DNA of 64,000 nt from Panagrolaimus kolymaensis (lineage: Eukaryota; Nematoda; Chromadorea; Rhabditida; Panagrolaimidae), in assembly GCA_028622995.1 (NCBI GenBank), contig JAJQJQ010000004.1:3348001-3412000 (forward strand). Reading direction: 5' to 3'. Under the pieces are notes generated by a model. That model searched no databases. It was not told the DNA's origin and saw only the letters and a list, made by a program, of their open reading frames with translations. Both the position numbers and the translations under genes were made by a program. Shown piece by piece: positions 59,922 through 64,000 of this stretch (positions are counted from its first letter, which is position 1; the number at the start of each line of letters is the position of its first letter).

Positions 59922-62900
59922 TCAGGCGCGAAAAATAAATGCAATAAAAATGGATAAAACTAAAATAACAAAAGATAATTTATTTTTTGTTGAATTACTA
60001 TGTTCAAGTTCTTGAAGTAAGAAATCAATGGCGCCATCGCCGGATTTTGCAATTCCCACATTTCGAAGCTTTCGACTTCTTGAAACTGGTATATCTAAAC
60101 TAAGGAAAGTGCGAAAAATGGGTTTTGAATCTTCAGCCAAAGAAGAAGATGTTGTTGAAAGTTTTTGTGATGAATCTTTATTATTTCCTTGACAAATGGC
60201 TGTCCAAATTTCGGCATCGATTCTCCACCCTTTATCTGTTACTTTAAAATCATAGCAAGGAGATTTGGGAAGTTGACCGCTTGAACTTTCATAATAAAGA
60301 GGATCTGAGCGTCGAAGGTTATTTGAAATTGTTATTCGGCCATCATAGCTTATGAGAACCTAAAAATGTCTTTTGAATTCAAATTTCTTTTAAAAGCTTC
60401 TTGATTTTAACTCACACTAATACTATCACCAATTTGAGGCGAATCAATAGTTAAATGATTTTTATCAAAAAATTGTAATAACATTCCACTATTTCTCATG
60501 GGTGTGATATCTCTCAATTGCCTCTTTGGATGAAACATTATTTTTCCAGTAACCACTTGTTTCGATGGATATTCTTGCGTTTCACTATTTGATAATAATA
60601 AAGCGTTTGGCCATCCAAGAAATGCTATGCCCGTTTTTGATACAATGTTTGTGGAAAGCATGGAATGTGAACTTGGAAAAACTCGATTGGTCCATTTTTC
60701 AGGTTCAACACTTCTCCTTCGTTTTTTATTTTGTTTTGGATTTAAATGTCGCAATTTTCGACGCCATCCATCATCAACATCAAAAATAATTTTATCATTT
60801 TCACTCATTCCTGATAGTTTTTGGAAATCTGCATCCACGAAAGCAGTGGCATCGGCTTTGATGAGAAGAAATATTTCGGGTTCATTAATTCCGAGCAACC
60901 ATTCAAGTTGTTCCAAAGAATGAAGGACATCATTGAGATTCATGGTTAGCATTACAGGTTGTCGAAGGGTGCTTACATACGACATGAGGCGAAAAGCTTT
61001 GGACCAATCAAGTCGATTCAAGGCTGCATAATTTGATGATGGAGTCCATCCCAAACTTATCGTGGCTTCAGGAAGAAGGTTTTGAACTGTTTCAATAAAA
61101 ATTATTGGATCCACGGGTTTCTAAAAAAAAAATTCTTTAATTTCTTACTCAAACTTTTTGCCTTTTTGTTTCAAGCCTTTGGATTCCGAATAAAAAATGC
61201 TTTTAAAAATGAAATCACATACCTCAATGGAATCTTTAGATGCAAAAGTATTTGCATGTACAATAATTGGTGCCGTAAAGTCTTGTCTTGCTGCATATAA
61301 ATGTTGAAGAACCGGCCTTACAACATCCGTGGTTCGAACCGATATTCTAATTGCTGAAAAACAAATATCATCAAAGAAAAAAACTATTTTATTCTTATAT
61401 CTCATTCCCCGAAGTATCATAGCCTCTCAAAAAAATTGGCGATGATGACCTTTTATTATTGTCATCGTTTGTCGTTGTTGTTGAGTGATTTTACGATGCC
61501 GTACTTTTTTCTTCTTCTTATTTTACTGCTGTTTTTCCCTTTTCACTTTTCTTTCGATTCGAACGGTGTTTTTCTTGCTTCCGTTTTGCCTTTGCTTTCT
61601 TCTTTTACGTGCGCGGAGCGATAATAATAAAATGATGGATTATTAAAAAAGTTTTGTTTTGTATATCTCGCTCACTCGTGCCATTATGATTGATTATTAA
61701 CGCCCTAAGGAATATGAAACATAATTGACACCGATCTTCTCCCAACTTATTAATTGCTTTATATAAAAAAATAATAGAGAAAGGATATACATATCCATTG
61801 AATGGGATTAGTTACAAATTTGTTTTAAATCATATATCGCAGCAACAATCGAAATGAATCGAATTCCAAACAAAAGAAGCAAGCAAGCGTCGAAAAAAAA
61901 AATAGGGAAGAAAGAAAAACAAAAGCAACACCACTGCCATTCTTTTCTTTTTTCGCGGACATTCCAAATAATAAAATTAAATATTTTTTGTTGGTTGTAT
62001 GAATGTTTACGGAAGCGAAAAAACAACAACAACACCTCAAATCACATTTAATTTCATTGAAGCGAAACATACTTAATTTTTTATTATTATATTTATTTAA
62101 ATTTTTTGCATGTTCGAAAGAAGGGCTTGCTTTGCGTTTTTCTTCTAACAACAATGACCATCACAATTTCTAAGGTTGAATGAGTTCCCTCCTCTTTTTT
62201 ATTTGTTTGACTTACCTTTTTCTTCTGGATATGTTTTACGTAGCCATTCTTTAAATGTTAAAGCATCCGAAAATCTTGATGACATTCCCATTGGAGAGGA
62301 ACGCATAACTGGTATGGCTCGATGCCGATTCTTTTTAGTTCGAAATAGCAAAACTTCTCCTTCAGCTATTGAGGAATGATTAAAGAATTTTCCTAAAATT
62401 TCATAGGTAATGAAAAATATAGTCAAAAACAGCAAAAGAAGACAAATGGCCATCGGAAAGCAATACCATTTGTTTGCTACAGAAAAGAAAGTTTAATTTA
62501 GGCTTCAATTATGATAAAAAGATGCTCCTCAAAAATCGAAATGCAATTTTTCCTTCAAATGCACTATTTTATCTTCAAAATCAAAAAGTTCAAAACTTCA
62601 AAAATCATACATACCATTTGATTTATTAGTTGAATTAACCCATTCTTGAAATGATACCCGTTTAGGTTGAAAATCAGATGGTTGAACAATTTTTCGATCA
62701 TCGGTTAAAAAGTCATCTAAAAAACAACATTTCAAAGTCAATTAATTTTTTCTTCAATCTTCCTCCATTCAAAAAAAAAGATTATCCCTAGAAAATTGGT
62801 TGCCGACGATCATCAAAAAAGCTAATTTTCAAATCCTTTTTTCCCAAAAATAGAACCATAGAAAAAGAAGAGATTCAAATTTCATTTTTTTCGTATACAA

Positions 62901-63968
62901 CTTTGATCAGCTTTTTTTCAATTTTAACGGCTGCATTTTTACGTGAAAAGCTCATTAGACAGATTTAGAGATCGCTGCTGCTGTTGCTAAACCTCTTATG
63001 GAATGTCAACATATTAAATCAATGCAGAGAAGAGGGATTAATTTCAAATTCTTATGTTTGTATTATACATTTTTTATTTGTTTGTTGGTAGTTGGTCGTG
63101 TGAATCTGATTGATGACCCCATGAAAAAATGTATGCGCATGTGTGTTTTTCAGCGGTGCATCCTTACTAATCCCTTGCCTCCGCTCACCCTCATCGCCGT
63201 CGTGGTGATTGAGAAGGAGAGAAATTGTCGTCACTCACAAATTGGATTGGATTTCTTTCAATTGTTTTCCTTTTCTTTCTTTTTTTTTATATCGCCTTCT
63301 CCAAAAAAGGTGTAAAAGCAAGCGACAAAAGTCTTTACTTTTTTCTTTCTTTTCCTTTTTTTTTGTGCCGCGGTGAAATTCAAAAAGAAAAAGAGGCAAA
63401 TCAAGTTTTTATGATTCTTTTTTTGTCATGATCGAAATAAAAAAGTTGCATAGTTTCTGATTGCATTAAAACTTCTAAATTGAATTTTTCGGCAAAAAAA
63501 TATAAATCGAAAATCAAAGAGAAAAAAAGGAAGGAAGAAAAACAAATGATTGTAAAATAATTATTGCTTTTATGAGTTTTGATGTAAGTGGTAATGGGAA
63601 AATGGCAGTAAAAGAGATACAGTAAAAGAGGTCATAGTTTTAGTTGGATATCGATACATAAAACTTTTAAATAAAGCTACGGTAATTTTAGTGTCCCGAA
63701 TAAATAAAAATTTTCCATCGAAAACATCCAGGTATAAATAAATGCTTTACTTGAAAAATACCTTAATTTTAACCTTTCAGTTTAATTATTACCTAAAAAT
63801 CTGCCTTTTCCCAATTTCCTGAGTCATGTTTGTCAAAAACATGCTTGTTCTTCAACCTCTTAATAAAAAAACCCTTTTTTCCTCACCTGCTCCAAGATCA
63901 GCACTAGCAACATAACAATGACCAAATGAAATCAAAAAGCCACTTAATAAGCTGGCAAATAGAAGCAT
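59922..63968 (-). CDS. mnr-1: Menorin/FAM151-family protein
   Basis: Six exons: 63968-63887, 62716-62615, 62392-62216, 61353-61223, 61120-60416 and 60359-59922, giving 544 aa. A signal peptide spans residues 1 to ~23. The FAM151/DUF2181 (menorin) region follows: AIPVMRSSP, KEWLRKTYPEEKAIRI, TDVVRPVLQHLY, APIIVHAN, LLPEATISLGWTPSS, LRQPVMLTMNL, LEWLLGINEPEIFLLI. A second ordered block lies near GWRIDAEIWTAI, and the C-terminus is hydrophobic (~18 residues, FVILVLSIFIAFIFRA), a membrane or GPI anchor. In C. elegans MNR-1 acts from skin with SAX-7 to pattern PVD dendrites through the DMA-1 receptor; this role is inferred by family. The first intron is long (62717-63886), and an alternative start may exist in intron 2. 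Confidence 0.75.
62717..63886 (-). other. Long first intron of the menorin-like gene
   Basis: 1,170 bp, more than twice any other intron here. It is AT-rich, with a C/T-rich tract and a GC-richer patch near 63170-63235. No internal gene is supported. Regulatory content is plausible but not shown. Confidence 0.45.
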
Positions 63969-64000
63969 TTCAATTGCGCAATAATTCCTTTTTTGACACC

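Noticed and set aside
61330..61340. GGTTCGAACC, a tRNA B-box-like sequence
   Set aside because: It lies in an in-frame exon of the menorin-like gene and has no A box, acceptor stem or anticodon loop around it.

Overview
The window reads as a nuclear chromosome segment of a nematode. It is AT-rich, genes are split by mostly 45-100 bp introns, and several products have nematode counterparts: ROD-1, menorin, an H/Q-rich HtrL/YibB-type protein, a nematode-type CK1-like kinase, a P4H-like pair and a WAP-domain secreted protein. Introns end overwhelmingly in TTTTTAG. A few start codons sit 2-15 bases downstream of TTTCAG, as expected for spliced-leader acceptors. The species cannot be named from the sequence. 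No tRNA, rRNA, CRISPR array or viral gene was seen.

Layout, left to right. 0.7-2.5 kb: a seven-helix receptor (+). 3.0-3.25 kb: a 232-bp hAT-type MITE with an 8-bp target duplication. 3.5-10.7 kb: a 15-exon gene for a 2,134-aa ROD/KNTC1-like kinetochore protein (+). 11.8-13.5 kb: an EGF-type membrane protein (+). 13.7-16.7 kb: two tandem prolyl-4-hydroxylase-like genes (-). 17.2-20.2 kb: a small membrane protein, an SR splicing factor and a FAM98-family protein (all -). 20.8-22.8 kb: a GH18 chitinase with a chitin-binding tail (-) and GATA/TATA sites upstream. 23.4-24.8 kb: a coiled-coil protein (-), divergent from TAF11 (+, 25.1-26.0 kb). 26.1-27.7 kb: a CK1-like kinase (-). 28.6-31.5 kb: RFC1 (-), divergent from mitochondrial EF-G2/GFM2 (+, 31.8-34.4 kb). 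34.7-35.3 kb: a tiny secreted-peptide gene (+). 35.5-36.7 kb: a disordered basic protein (-). 37.3-38.6 kb: an F-box protein (+). 39.0-42.0 kb: an HtrL/YibB-domain protein (-) with an in-frame stop. 42-47.8 kb: a gene-free stretch, then a putatively myristoylated globin (+). 49.9-50.4 kb: a WAP-type secreted protein (-). 51.4-54.2 kb: cullin-5 (+). 54.8-57.3 kb: a tyrosine phosphatase and an N-terminally short eEF1-gamma (both -). 58.1-59.4 kb: an unrecognised gene with an in-frame TGA (-). 59.9-64.0 kb: a menorin/FAM151 gene (-).

The genes do not form one pathway. They are mostly independent housekeeping genes (RFC1, TAF11, GFM2, cullin-5, eEF1-gamma, SR protein, ROD) mixed with secreted or surface genes. 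Exon models were built by joining splice sites so that the reading frame continues; summed exon lengths are multiples of three for every model except the second P4H-like gene, where one boundary may be off by one base. Functional names rest on recognised motifs and remembered family features, not on database searches.
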